Assembly: GCA_029582155.1 (NCBI GenBank)
Contig: CM055896.1
Location: 29,710,373 to 29,774,372, forward strand
Origin: Panopea generosa
Lineage: Eukaryota; Mollusca; Bivalvia; Adapedonta; Hiatellidae
Reading direction: 5' to 3'
DNA length: 64,000 nt
Part shown: one piece after another, positions 25,392 through 36,552 of the stretch
Numbering within the stretch: the stretch's first letter is position 1
How the letters are laid out: the number at the start of each line of letters is the position of its first letter
The notes under the pieces: generated by a model
The model's input: the letters and a program-made list of their open reading frames with translations, nothing else
Told to the model about the DNA's origin: nothing
Database searches by the model: none
Program-made: the position numbers and the translations under genes

Positions 25392-25458
25392 GTGAACACA
25401 AACATAAATCTTAGAAACTTTTTAAAAGATAGATTCTATGATTTATGTTTGTGTTCAC
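25392..25458. repeat. Perfect 19-bp inverted repeat
   Basis: gtgaacacaaacataaatc at 25392-25410 is the exact reverse complement of 25440-25458, with a 29-bp loop. It lies 135 bp after the EGF exon of copy B. Could be a short foldback element. Confidence 0.8.
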
Positions 25459-25674
25459 TCAAACCAGGCCGGTCCCTAAAACAGAACTCTAAATAAAGTT
25501 GATAGTTTTATGTCTAACCGTCTACCAACTTGGAAGAAAATAGCAAACATTTTGCTAAAGCATGTGTGAGCGAAAATGTTTTAGCTCGAGTCTTTTAAGA
25601 ATTAAAAGGATTATTCTCACCCTAGCGTCAGACCTTATTAAAATGTTTGCGTACAAGGCTATATTTCGTAGCTA

Positions 25675-26200
25675 TTGTACGTATTGTATTTAAACTTCAC
25701 ACAATACTTTCGAGTCACCAAACCTACTACAATAACTAAGTTCGATTACACTTGCATGAATGAAATGCAAATTAAGTTTTCTGTGCAAGTATCATCAATT
25801 CCATATTTTACTAATCACTTAAAGTGTTTGATTGAAACTTCACACATTCTTTCTAGTCATCAAACCTACTACATGAAGTACTACATTATATATCTATAAT
25901 GTATAACTCTTGATTAAATATATATAGCAAAGTATAGCCCTTGTTTGGTTAAGTTTTTGAGTGCAAGAAACAACAAGTTCATATCTCACCAACTACTCGA
26001 TGTATATTAGTTAAACATTACAAAAGTCTTCGCAGGCGTCACACCCACCACACTAACTGAATAAGATGAACCTCGTTTGGATAAAATGCAAATTACAGCT
26101 CTTCTTTGTTAAAGAAATAAGCACTATCAAGTCCATATCTCATCCAGCATTTATTAATTTTAATTGTTTCTTAACACAAGACTTTTCAGTCAACAAACCT
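25675..26200 (+). repeat. Diverged tandem repeat, unit about 160 bp
   Basis: cacaatactttcgagtcaccaaacctacta, cacattctttctagtcatcaaaccta and acaagacttttcagtcaacaaaccta recur, with aaatgcaaatta(a/c) and caagtccatatctca between. The similarity is moderate. Confidence 0.5.
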
Positions 26201-26906
26201 ACATAGATGGTCGTTTTTTTTACATTAGAGATTGATGTTTCAGACTCAAACTTTGTAATTATATTCAATTCATTGAATATAAACGTGCCTGATCATTGTT
26301 TGCCTCCGTAGTATTTCAGAACAATGTTTAATAATGTATTTTATGACAATGGCATAGAAAAAGAAAACATTCTCCGTTTAAAACACATTGTTTTTATTCA
26401 AGAAAGTTATTAGGGGAAGTGAAATATGAATACATTTAAAATGACTATTTGGTGCACGGTACACATCTTCTGTAAATTATATCCTTATAAACTATTAACA
26501 AATGCTAAAATAACTATAATAACTGTCTCACTCCACTTTCTTTCATTCTAAGCTCGTCACCTGCTCTCGTATTTTATAGGAGCCGAAGGAATATAATGTA
26601 AACCGTTATGTAACCTGAGCAAAAGGTATTATTATAACTGTAGCATCGCTTTTAAAGTTGTCAGCGGAGCGTAACATCACTAAGCTATAAAGTGTGATGA
26701 ATATTAAAGTGACATTTGGCATTATATTGATATGCCTGTTGTTTAGTTTACCATTATTATAAACACCTTTTTACATATAATATAATTATAGTTTCATCAT
26801 TTAACTACTTATTCATACTTTTTTGTGAAGAACACTACTTTTCTACTACATCAAATCCGACTTGATACATGTGCCATACTATGTCTTATATAGTCTTATA
26901 ATTCAG

Positions 26907-27104
26907 GAGATATTGCATTTGAGGAATACAGTCAGCAAAAGGACCCATTTTCCTTAAATCAGCATGCTGACAGAGCCAACGATGGCGATATATTAACGTG
27001 TAGCAGAACATCGTTTACTAGTTACAAACCATTGTGGAGAATCTGGCTACCTCGGAAGGAACTTATCACGGGACTTGTTTCTATCACAGAAATCGACAAA
27101 TTAA
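26907..27104 (+). pseudogene. Copy B F-lectin 1, first exon (open)
   Basis: 198-bp exon between ttcag and gtaaag, phase 1 to 1, fully open. It reads DIAFEEYSQQKD...ADRANDGDILTCSRTS...WRIWLPRKELITG...VSITEIDKL. The pattern (IAF near the start, DG then CSRT, a W-x-L core strand) is that of F-type lectin/F5-8C folds. The family's EYC cysteine is Ser here. Its counterpart in copy C begins at 63835. Confidence 0.85.
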
Positions 27105-27379
27105 GTAAAGTCATTTTAATATATCATTTGTCTAAACAAACAATTTTAGGTGGGAAATGTCAAACTTAAATCATTTGTTGCAATAACAAAGAAAAATACA
27201 TTTTCTCTATGTGTTATATAATAAACTATATATATAGATATAGGGAGACCATTGAAATCACCATTGAATTTCCATTTTATAGTGCTAAAACTTTACGAAA
27301 TATCATTCGCTAGCTTTCGGCTTTACGTTTTCACAAGAGGACGAAAATAAACAACAACACACAAACAAACAATCTTTAA

Positions 27380-27826
27380 GGTCTCACTACAAAGTTGAAT
27401 TTTGTTCTTTGTTTTATATAAAATAAGGTCTAATATTTTACATGTAAAAAAATATTTGTTTTTCATACATGTAGCAGGAATGTATATACACATAAAAATG
27501 CACAATAACTGGTAGGTTGTCCACGTTGTTTTTTTTAAAGAGGGTGCAGTGGCACCCTGAGTTTTTTTTTTGGAAAAAGAAGTTCTCAAATGCTCATAAA
27601 TACATGCATATGTTGAAATCCTATAAAAGTCACATTTTTAACACCAGTGATGTTTTATTGCAGTATATGCTGTGCCAACTTTTGCTCTACTCATATGCAG
27701 CAAGACATCACAGCCACTATGAACCATTTTAAAAATAGTTCATAACCAAAGTACATAGGCCTTTTTTTTAAGAGTAAGAATCTTGCTACCGTGGGGAAAA
27801 AAGGGGCGTAAATGTGTAGTGAGACG
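27380..27826 (+). mobile_element. TTAA-flanked MITE copy 3 (best termini)
   Basis: 447 bp flanked by TTAA at 27376-27379 and 27827-27830, with termini GGTCTCACTACA and TGTAGTGAGACG (inverted). It aligns with 14500-14946, which has the same length. It lies in the intron between the two exons of F-lectin 1. Confidence 0.85.
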
Positions 27827-27919
27827 TTAACGTACAATGCTGAAATGACTGACTGACGATACTGCAGATGGACTGAGAAACCTCCTATAATGTTTTAACT
27901 TAAAACTTAAATATATACG

Positions 27920-27979
27920 CTGCAAATGCGCGCGATCACGCGCCCATAGCCCATATATCGTGGTCGCGCGCATTTGCAG
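27920..27979. repeat. GC-rich 21-bp inverted repeat hairpin
   Basis: Left arm 27920-27940 (ctgcaaatgcgcgcgatcac + g) pairs with 27959-27979. There is one mismatch in DNA, which would be a G-U pair in RNA, and an 18-base loop. Very CpG-rich in an AT-rich intron. A small hairpin RNA or element end is possible; nothing further supports either. Confidence 0.75.
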
Positions 27980-28007
27980 TTTAATAATATTTAATATATG
28001 CTTCCAG

Positions 28008-28230
28008 GTAACTTCAATCGATTCAAAATAACTTTCGATGATGTGATCAAAGAGAACAATCAGAAAAAGCAATACAAACAGTCAGACATGTTACGTTTAC
28101 CTTTATATGAGTCCCCCCAGTAACACAATTGAAGTGACGTGTGACAAACTCCTGTTGCGTAACCAAGTCAGGATCACGTCATATGGTACTTCTACACAAC
28201 TTGTCATAGGTGATACCAGGGTTAATGGAG
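28008..28230 (+). pseudogene. Copy B F-lectin 1, second exon, frameshifted
   Basis: After cttccag the frame reads NFNRFKITFDDVIKE. One extra base before 28089 then shifts the frame, and the first frame ends at TAA 28121-28123. The second frame gives CYVYLYMSPPSNTIEVTCDK and then NQVRITSYGTSTQLVIGDTRV up to a gtaaca donor in phase 1. The IEVTC...L.I.DTRV ending is the F-type-lectin terminal strand, where the usual C of LxxCE is G. Confidence 0.82.
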
Positions 28231-30929
28231 GTAACATTGAACTTAAAACAGAATATATATGCTTAATACAGTACTATATGGAACAACATTCTAGCATAGG
28301 ACTTTATGCATGGTTATGAAATAAAATAAATATACTAAATAGAAAAAATAACATATACACAAATGTCCGATGAACAAATTTAAACCTAAAAACCAGGGGT
28401 ATTCATTAAGTAACATGCTTTCTGCAATCGCCTCGAAAGCGAAGAAATTGTTGTCACGTATAGGTTACTCCACTACTAACATTATCAATTTGCTCCAATA
28501 CAGAAAATCATTGACATGTTAGTCAATGTTTGTCAGCTTATATCACATTGATAGATTTTTAGCAATTGTTGCATTTAATAAAAATACATTTGTTATCACT
28601 GTTACCATTTGAAAAAAAACACAAAAATATTGTCCCCTCCCCCCTCCCCTAAACAAAACAACAAACATACAGTACGCCAAGAAAAATGTTGGGTACTAGC
28701 CCAGGGCAAGTAGGTTGAAAAAATCTACTTGCCCTGCGTGAAAAATAATTTGCTATGATCGAAGGTTTACTTCCCCAGATTTTATTAACAATACATTTTG
28801 CGGTATGATATGAAATATGTAATGTCTCGCATATATATACATACAATTACATATAAACACATTTCCAAAAAAATAAAAACAACTCTACAGCAGTACTGTT
28901 TTAATGTTTATGACTATGTCTTATTATATAAACAATATATATATAAATCATAATCACAATAATTATAGTATTTATTTTAAAAAAATAGTTCATTTGTTTT
29001 TCACTACAATAAATATTTCACTTTTTAACACAAATTATATGATAATTCATTCACTTTTCTATGATATCACTAACCCAAATATTTGATTTATATTTTCAAC
29101 ATAGATGATTGTATCGGGTATCACACATTCTATATACTCTAATCTAAACATGTTTCCCTCCTGATCCAGATGAAATCCAAAGCCATATTGTCCGGTTAAA
29201 GTCATACAGCAAATAATCATATTTTGTTACCTGTTAATACCGCTGGTACTGCGGTTACTAGATGCATGATGCAAGCTTAATATTTGTACTATAGTTATAT
29301 ACATGTACATACGATATATCGGCAATGCCTTACAGAAGAAAATCACATATCGTTATCAGAAGTATATACGAACCAATATTCTAAACCTATTAAATAATTG
29401 AATGCAAGATGCATATTAATACACGTATGCATATTTTTCATCAGAACAACAAATAATCTGAATCTTCATCTATTTCTTTTGAAATTGATAAATAACGTCG
29501 TGTCACGCTAGTTTGTTTTGAAAACATGAACACAATTGTTTTTACAATCAAGTATTTCGTATTTGTTCGAACTATATTACACAAAAAACAATATACCTTG
29601 AACAAATTAGTAAGAATAAAAGAAAACGAACCTACATACGTATTAAACGTGATATTTGAAAAATGTTCATGTTCATGTTTTTTCTCCAAAAAAATAAATA
29701 CCTTCAATTTTAAAAGAAAAACATAAACATGTCCTTAAATCATCGTATGTTCTCCATCTATATCGTGTGTGTGTTGGGTTGGATGCTGCAAACAATGAAT
29801 CTATGTCTGAAGTACTGTTCAACAGTCGAAATAATTTCCGAATTTGATCTCCTCAAGCATTTCTTTCAGTATGGGTCAAGGTCTGTGCTATATTGAGAGT
29901 GTGATTATTATTGCCGCGGAACCGATAACTTCCACTATTATAAAACTGATATTTTGTGTCCTGAACAAGGTCGAAGCTATTTCAGTTTTTGACGTAGCTT
30001 TGTCAGAATTCTATTGGAGTAGTACTTAGCAGTAACAGTTCTAGTTTTTGACACATAATGAGTAAGTACAATGTCACGTGCATTCCAAAAATCCAACATG
30101 GCCGTTCCAGCAGAGAGGGGCATTTTAGAAATGTGCGATAGTCTATGCGTGTAGCTCGTTTCGATTGTTTAGACTAGGCATGATGCACCAATAATTCATT
30201 ACAAATAGCATTGTGATTCAAAATCATATTCTTCTCCCGATTAAACAGTTTCATTTTTTAGATGTGGCCAGCCTGTTCGTCTTTTGGCCGTCTTTCAGCT
30301 AGTTCGGCAACAACATTGACTGACTTTGCTTACTTGCCTACTTTTTTCATGCAACAATTTATAAGCTGATTCTTTGCCTATGCTTAACAGCTTCCTCATA
30401 TGCTGTTACTCGCTGATCTCTTATATCGAAAAGCTCAAAATGTTTAACTATTTCTGTCCCAGCTTACTTTCCAGACATAGGCGAACCACAAGCGTTGGTT
30501 TGACCGTTACGGTACTATGAAATATATCTATTAAAATTAATGCTGAACTTGACTGCTAGTTTGCATCGTCAAATCTTTCAAGTAGTCTTTGAAACATATC
30601 AAAAGACTTTACACGCGCTGCAAGCGGAGCTTTTAGAACCGAACTTGGAGTTCATCTAGTCAAACACCAGCGAGGGATTGTTGTTTCTATTGTAACACAT
30701 GTATCAAATTGCTGGATAAACAAAAGTGATATGCGAGAATCACGAAAAAAATTGTTTAACCGTCCCTCGTATATGAATATAGTTTCACGACGATACATTC
30801 TGTTGAATTCACGTGTACATATATATACAGGTTATTACTTGCGCACATTATGATTGCTACAATACTAATGTTTTAAAGGTAAAAACTTAGTTTTCGGAAG
30901 GCAGGCACACTAAAGTATAATTGTTACAG
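28231..30929. other. Copy B intron between the two F-lectin domains
   Basis: No exon recognised. It has a C-rich tract at about 28636-28650. A slightly less AT-rich stretch at 30085-30480 was read in all frames and gave only stop-riddled translation. Confidence 0.5.
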
Positions 30930-31079
30930 CTAGCCCTGATGGACTGGTGGTAGATGGTATAATAGGAACTTCTATCAAAATATATAGCTCTACACAGCTA
31001 CAAGATCAACCATGGTGGAGTGTGGACCTTAGCTATATAATGAATACACAAGCTGTACGCATTTCAACAATTAATATTG
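30930..31079 (+). pseudogene. Copy B F-lectin 2, first exon (open)
   Basis: 150-bp exon after ttacag and before gtatgt, phase 1 to 1, open throughout. It reads SPDGLVVDGIIGTS...QPWWSVDLSYI...QAVRISTINI. The WWSVDL and V-x-I-x-x-I strands are characteristic of F5/8C and F-type-lectin folds. It begins a second lectin domain. Confidence 0.88.
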
Positions 31080-31379
31080 GTATGTAATATATTATATAAC
31101 AAACCATATCAAGCGTTCATACCTCATTGGTGATATGTGCTATCTGTATTGTACATAGTTATTTTTAGTTTGAAGTATTGTAGTAAGCTTATTGGTCTGT
31201 CTGCAGGTCTCACTTACCAACTACCTCCCCTTAGTGACGGTACCAAGATTATTACGCTGAAGAAAGATGTGTAAATCGGTTGGGCATTATTTTTGTTGAA
31301 TATACTTAAAATGGTCATATTTCTTTGTAATTATGCAAACATTGGCGTATTTGCAGGAGTTCTGCCAAGTTTGTAGACA

Positions 31380-31535
31380 TTAGGTACTGTTTGATGACCA
31401 AAACTGTTTCTCTGCATATAAGGACTAACAGACAGAAATTTATGTAAACAATGCATTTTTAAAATCATTGCCAATGTGTTCAGTGTTCCAGAAGTGCATG
31501 TCTCTATATGTAGAACAGCTCAAAAGTAAGACAAT
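31380..31535 (-). repeat. Inverted third copy of the 22-kb dispersed repeat
   Basis: gtgttccagaagtgcatgtctctatatgtagaacag is the reverse complement of the stretch near 22665-22705. Confidence 0.65.
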
Positions 31536-31654
31536 TCTAAATCATCTACGTCTCTATGGGTTTACCAACGTATAATTTCTAAGATTGTTAAGTTTTCATA
31601 TATAATTTAATTTTACATTCTTTTTTTTTTCTTTGTCAATGTTTTATATTTTAG

Positions 31655-31846
31655 AACCGATTGATAACATAGAGTTTCAGGCGAGCAAGTCTTCCAGTGC
31701 CAATTGGTCACCACTACGAAACGGTATGAAGAATGATCCGCCAGACACAAACCTTCAGTTGTGTATCAAATCAATCGCGTTTCCTGCGATTGTATAGCCC
31801 TGGAGAAAGTCTGAAACTTGTGATCTGTGAGGTTGAAGTATTGAGG
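31655..31846 (+). pseudogene. Copy B F-lectin 2, second exon, frameshifted
   Basis: After ttttag the frame reads EPIDNIEFQASKSSSANWS...DPPDTNLQ. One surplus base near 31757 then breaks it, with TAG at 31795. The shifted frame gives SRFLRLYSPGESLKLVICEV, the standard C-terminal strands of F-type lectins. The end is uncertain: the first gtgtgt would leave phase 0 instead of the expected phase 1. Confidence 0.8.
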
Positions 31847-32308
31847 GTGTGTTGATATTTTTCTAGTTCAAACTATTGTGCGTAAAATTTTACCTGACTC
31901 TCATTAATATTCGCAAATGTATTCGGTATTTAAACGCGTCCCCCCCAAACAACTATTGGTGAATAGTATATAACGCCGATTAAGTAAGGTAGTGGTATCG
32001 GTTTATCAACAGTTATATTACTATTTATGTTTAAACACCAAAAAAAAAAAGTATACGGATATTCATGAATGCCAGGTAAATTTCAATCTGTTCACGTCCG
32101 TGACCTACACCTGTTTTACTCGTATCGCGGACAGTATGTTCTCAAATGAAAAACGGACTGTACCATCCAAAATGTTTTGGTGCTTTCATGTTAATATAAA
32201 CACATTGATGACGATGGGAACACAATGATGACGATGGAATAAATTATAAAACAAAGCACTATTGATCCAATGTCTGACTAAGGCGTGTTTTTACTTAATA
32301 TTCTGTAG

Positions 32309-32449
32309 AGTGTCCAGCTGGTAGATGGAGCCCCGGATGTGATTATCAATGTGGAAATTGTCTCAATGGAGACTTGTGTAGCGCTCAAACAGGACATTGT
32401 CCATGAGGGTGTAAGGGAAGATATAAAGATACACCTACATGTAAAACAG
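32309..32449 (+). pseudogene. Copy B EGF exon 2, nonsense and donor loss
   Basis: After ctgtag, phase 1: ECPAGRWSPGCDYQCGNC...SAQTGHCP, then TGA at 32404-32406, then GCKGRYKDTPTCKT. A single base change explains the stop. The donor expected after 32449 is cc instead of gt. A gtaaaa 9 bp upstream could act as a weak substitute in the same phase. Homologous to copy A's EGF exons. Confidence 0.85.
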
Positions 32450-33120
32450 CCAATTTTAAAATATGAATTGTCAGTCTTTCATTACTCCGACATGAATATG
32501 AGGGTATTCTTGTTTCTACGATATGCGGATTGTTTGAATAAATGTTATCTGGTCATTTTTTTCTTACTTTACTACTTTTTATATGTGTATAACCATAATC
32601 TATCAAATATTTATTTTTAATATTAATGCTTTGTCAAAAAAAGCATTTGTTTGATATTGACAGTTTCCAGTAAAGGTTAAATTAAAACATCGCTATATAA
32701 TGCCCCCCTCACATCCATGCATGATGCAATGGAACAAAAGCAAAGTCGTGATGGTATTACTTTACAATAAGCCGTTGTGACATCGTGCATCGAATCATCA
32801 GGTATTCGCATATTTGTAGCTTACTCCTGGACATATTTTTTTTAATTTCTCTTATAAACGATACATTCAGAAACACTTCTTCATTTAAGAACATATTATA
32901 TTCAAAATTGACAGCTTTACAGGAATATAGGAATGTATGGGATGTATGATTAAAACTTCCGTGCAATACTTTTGGCCTTAGGTTCATTACAACATAACAT
33001 TGTCAACGTAAATAGTATTTGATTACAATATAAAATGTGCTTATGAAATTACTATGCGTATCAATAAATTGATTTCTAAGTAAGATTAATACTCAAAATA
33101 ATCATATACTTCATAAGACG

Positions 33121-33430
33121 TTGCATTCGGTATCGAGGGGTGGCATTTCACCACTCTTGAATAAGATCAGAATCTTGGGACAAAGTAACATTCAAGCTCT
33201 GCTCTGGCCAGCGTTGTCTGCAGATGTTGGCCCTATCAAATATCTATGGGACCAGCTTGGTGGTCAGATGTACAACGAGCGTCATGTGATCAACAGTAAG
33301 GAACAGCTTGTACATGTACAAGTAATTACTGAAGAGTGTATTGCTGTTCTTCAATATCGAATACGACTTATTCGTAGTATGAGACGCTGATGACATTCGG
33401 ATAAGTATACAAACGTTGGTCACACACGGT
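33121..33430 (+). mobile_element. Tc1/mariner transposase C-terminal remnant
   Basis: Open frame 33121-33390 contains SNIQALLWPALSADVGPIKY followed by LWDQLG and ends IRLIRSMRR. It matches the Tc1 family C-terminus, typically WP..SPDL.PIE.LWD..G. The catalytic Glu of the DD34E triad (PIE) is Lys here, and everything N-terminal, including both Asp residues, is missing. Dead fragment between copy B's EGF 2 and TM exons. Confidence 0.85.
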
Positions 33431-33940
33431 ACTGCTTTGTGAACTTTCTTCACACTTTAATATTGAAGGCATTTACATTCCACATAAGTCTCACATTTCA
33501 TTGTTTCTTCCAATGGTTATTTGCTAAAAGGCTCTGAAATGTTCAATTTTGATAAATTTAGGTAGAGCAGTATCGAAATATACCGAGTTTATTTCATGGT
33601 GCATTTTCATTGATCGTCAATATATCTGCACTACTCCCAGCTATACATAGTATAGATACTATAATACGTCAATTATTTGTTAAATTCAGAACTAGAGTTA
33701 TAAACAAAACAAAATAACCTGTATCAAACGAACATGGGTTTGCAGTTATGATAAACAATATATCTCAAATAGAGTTCAAACTTCGACAGAATGTTTTATT
33801 CAATATTTGACAGACGAGACATTCGAATTTAGTTTATATTAAAAACAAGGTTTAGCAATACAGGTACTGTAAACAAAGGTCAACACTTTTGTGTCGCGGT
33901 ATTTAGAAAACTAAAAAAGTACTATGGAAAACTTTGCCTA

Positions 33941-34117
33941 GTAAGTGGATTCAAACATTTTCGCAGCGCACACCTCTGTCCTTGTAACGGATTCGCCAAG
34001 TCAGACGATTCAAACATGTTTGAGGCGCACACCTCTGTCCTTGTAACGGATTCGCCCAGTAAGTGGATTCAAACATGTTTGCATCGCACACCTCTGTCCT
34101 TGTAACGGAATTTGTCT
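33941..34117 (+). repeat. 59-bp minisatellite, three units
   Basis: agtaagtggattcaaacatg...cacacctctgtccttg...taacggattcgccc occurs three times in a row. The minus-strand open frame across it is a by-product. Confidence 0.9.
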
Positions 34118-34464
34118 GAGAAAGTGACAGTGCTACCATATCCCCATATATTCTCTTTCCCAAATTGAAAAACTTTCTCTCCGGTCGTAGATATGGGTCA
34201 TGACAGGCTCTTTGTTCTGCTGTAAACTAGTGCCTCCGTAGTATACCCCAATCATCCTACGTGAAGCTTTCAGGAAATGGACTCACAAATTGGAATTATG
34301 TATTTTTTACCAGGTTAGGTATGAAATGGAGACATTAGCGATATAGTTAGTTATTAATGATAAGAGGGCAATACACAATACAGTTCGAATAACCCTCGTC
34401 TATAAAACATCATAGTCTGTTATACGAAAAATAAAAAAAAAATTGTACCTCATATCGTTTGTAG

Positions 34465-34584
34465 CTTTCCCAGAGACATCACAAGCAGCCGTTATCGCTG
34501 GTGTATCTGCTGCCGTTGTTGTTTCTGTTGCTGGCATTGTGATTGTGTTTGTTTTACATGTAGACGCAGACGTGACAATTTGAG
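34465..34584 (+). pseudogene. Copy B transmembrane exon, 2-bp frameshift
   Basis: After tttgtag: FPETSQAAVIAGVSAAVVVS... to VFVL is a clear membrane helix like copy A's. Two surplus bases after TTA (acatgtagacgc) then shift the frame to TGA 34581-34583. Without them the frame would give the basic RRRR-type stop-transfer. The gtaaat donor and the downstream intron resemble copy A. Confidence 0.88.
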
Positions 34585-34951
34585 GTAAATACAGTATAAT
34601 GTACTTGTATTACTAGTTACACAGATTACTGGTTGGAATATGACTATAAAAATATTGCAGCTTTTACTATATAAACATGATATTGTACATATGTAACACA
34701 TATTTTGTGTTAAGTATTAAGATTGGATAGTACTAATGTAATAAAGAGTGTATTTAAATTGGTTCATTATTTCGATTTTATCTCCTATACAATACACAAC
34801 ATGTATGAATGATCGTCTTTCGAAGAATTATTCGTGATTGAATTAAAATAGATAAATATGTGAAATACCATTTATTTATTTGAAAATATATTGTATTCGA
34901 AAAAATCTGCACACATAGTCCTTGATTGAATACTGTTTGCTTATTTCACAG

Positions 34952-34999
34952 GAGAAGATAATTAGAAGAAAATGGTGTTTAGACTCGATGGAGTTTTAA
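34952..34999 (+). pseudogene. Copy B terminal exon relic, ITAM half deleted
   Basis: After ttcacag: gagaagataa, then directly gaagaaaatggtgttta and gatggagttttaa, matching the start and end of copy A's 6524-6597 exon. An internal deletion has removed the NPYDTLD segment, and the Tyr of the VYEAM equivalent is a TAG stop. Confidence 0.8.
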
Positions 35000-35045
35000 C
35001 ACGGTTTGTCATATACCTGGTTACTTGTAAAAGTCAAATACATAA

Positions 35046-35308
35046 GCGGGACACGATAAGCTCAGTCGGTTACGTGTCTGACTATCAGTCAATGGGTCGT
35101 GAGTTCGAATCACCGTCCGGTAATAGTCTCTGTTGTGATTTATATATTACATTATATCTCATTGTCATTCGTCTCTCACCGCTGATGCAAATGGGACAGT
35201 TAGCAGTTACTTGCGGATATAAATGTGATCGAATACGGGTTAACCTTTCAGGATTCAAGGAAACATTGATCGTCTGTTAGCCCTTGATGGCAAGAAAATG
35301 ATGCTAAA

Positions 35309-35356
<48 letters not shown>
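35046..35356 (+). mobile_element. SINE family 1 copy with long (ATCA)n tail
   Basis: Head acgataagctcagtcggttacg, B-box gtcgtgagttcgaatc, body as at 22077, and about 15 ATCA/ATCA-like tail units. It begins about 50 bp after the copy B stop. An open frame across it is not a gene. Confidence 0.88.
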
Positions 35357-35359
<3 letters not shown>

Positions 35360-36552
35360 CCAAGTGTTCAATGATTGATAATTTACTCTTCGGGATAAAT
35401 GTTTATATCGTTACATAGCTTGTATATTTCATGTTTGTTATGTAACATTATATCGCAACATTTATATCGATTTTGTTCCTTCTTGTCTTTGAAGTATATG
35501 TATAAATCTTGTTGATCAACAACAATATATCAATGTATAAAACGTCTATTGATAACAGAAAGTGCTTTAGTGTTGGCATTGCAAATGGAGCAAATAATAA
35601 AACGTTCCTTCTTGTGTTGCTGGGTCCTTCTATGAATGACATAAAAATACATTTCTTTTACTATCAACTAGGACTGAAACGAGTTGAAGGCGGTTTAACT
35701 TCTAAATTGAAGCATACCATCTGCCATTCAACAAAAGTTATTTTCGAAAATGTCATCCCATTATAATAGAGGTTATATTAGTCTTGATAATTATTTTTGT
35801 GACAATAAATGTTAACATCAATGGCTCCTCAGGTTTGCTGTGTTGATGTTATTTACAAATAATAACTGGACAACCTGAAAGCTCTTGAAAAAAGAAATTA
35901 CACACTGAAAATGAAATTAACCAGCAATGATGAGGACATCAAACAAATTAATGTTGAAAACTATAAATCTGGAGGACGCACTATGGAAGTCTCTCTTGCT
36001 ATCATTTGCATGTAAAATCAACCCTTTTAAGAAAAATGACTTATTACTACATATAATTGCCAATGGGTTTAACCAGTAAGAACGGGATAGGTGTTGTGGT
36101 ATCAGGATTTTTAATACCAGAAAATGATATAAATATAACATGTTTGTAAAGTCATTTTATTAACATACTGTTGTGATATATACATGTACAGACACGGAAT
36201 ATACGCGTTCTCCTAATATAACTAGTATAAGTGTGTTTGCTCTATATATCGATAGGTTCCAACCTCATTAAATGGCGAATCCTACATGTAATAGCTTTGA
36301 CATATTTTTATACTCGAAAACGTTTTACCGATAACAAGTTATAAATAATACTTTATATTATAATACTTTAACATTCTAAAATGACCTAATTACTATGTGA
36401 TTATTATGTTGATACCCGCGTCTGCGTTTCTGCTTGTTGTATTAACGAAGGGAGTTTATGTAACACAATGGCCGTAACATTATATATCAGTAGTTAGGAC
36501 CTAGGTGTAGACATTGTAACATATTAACTGATTCATGTGCTCTCTTATTCAG

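Larger units (their letters stand above)
15932..34999 (+). pseudogene. Receptor copy B: EGF / F-lectin x2 / EGF / TM pseudogene
   Basis: Full-length relic of the receptor with exons at 15932-16004 (signal peptide), 25101-25257 (EGF), 26907-27104 and 28008-28230 (F-lectin 1), 30930-31079 and 31655-31846 (F-lectin 2), 32309-32449 (EGF), 34465-34584 (TM) and 34952-34999 (tail). Splice phases agree with copies A and C except at 31846. Lesions seen are a 2-bp frameshift with TGA in EGF 1, a 1-bp frameshift in each F-lectin second exon, TGA in EGF 2 with loss of its donor, a 2-bp frameshift with TGA in the TM exon, and no recognisable first ITAM exon. The number and spread of lesions argue against sequencing error. 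Two F-lectin exons and the signal exon remain open, so decay may be recent. Confidence 0.88.

Noticed and set aside
29844-30029. 61-codon open frame in an intron of copy B
   Set aside because: No homology recognised, no splice or phase relation to neighbours, and ordinary composition.
30240-30700. Possible transposon coding fragment
   Set aside because: Both strands give stop-interrupted translation with no family motif.
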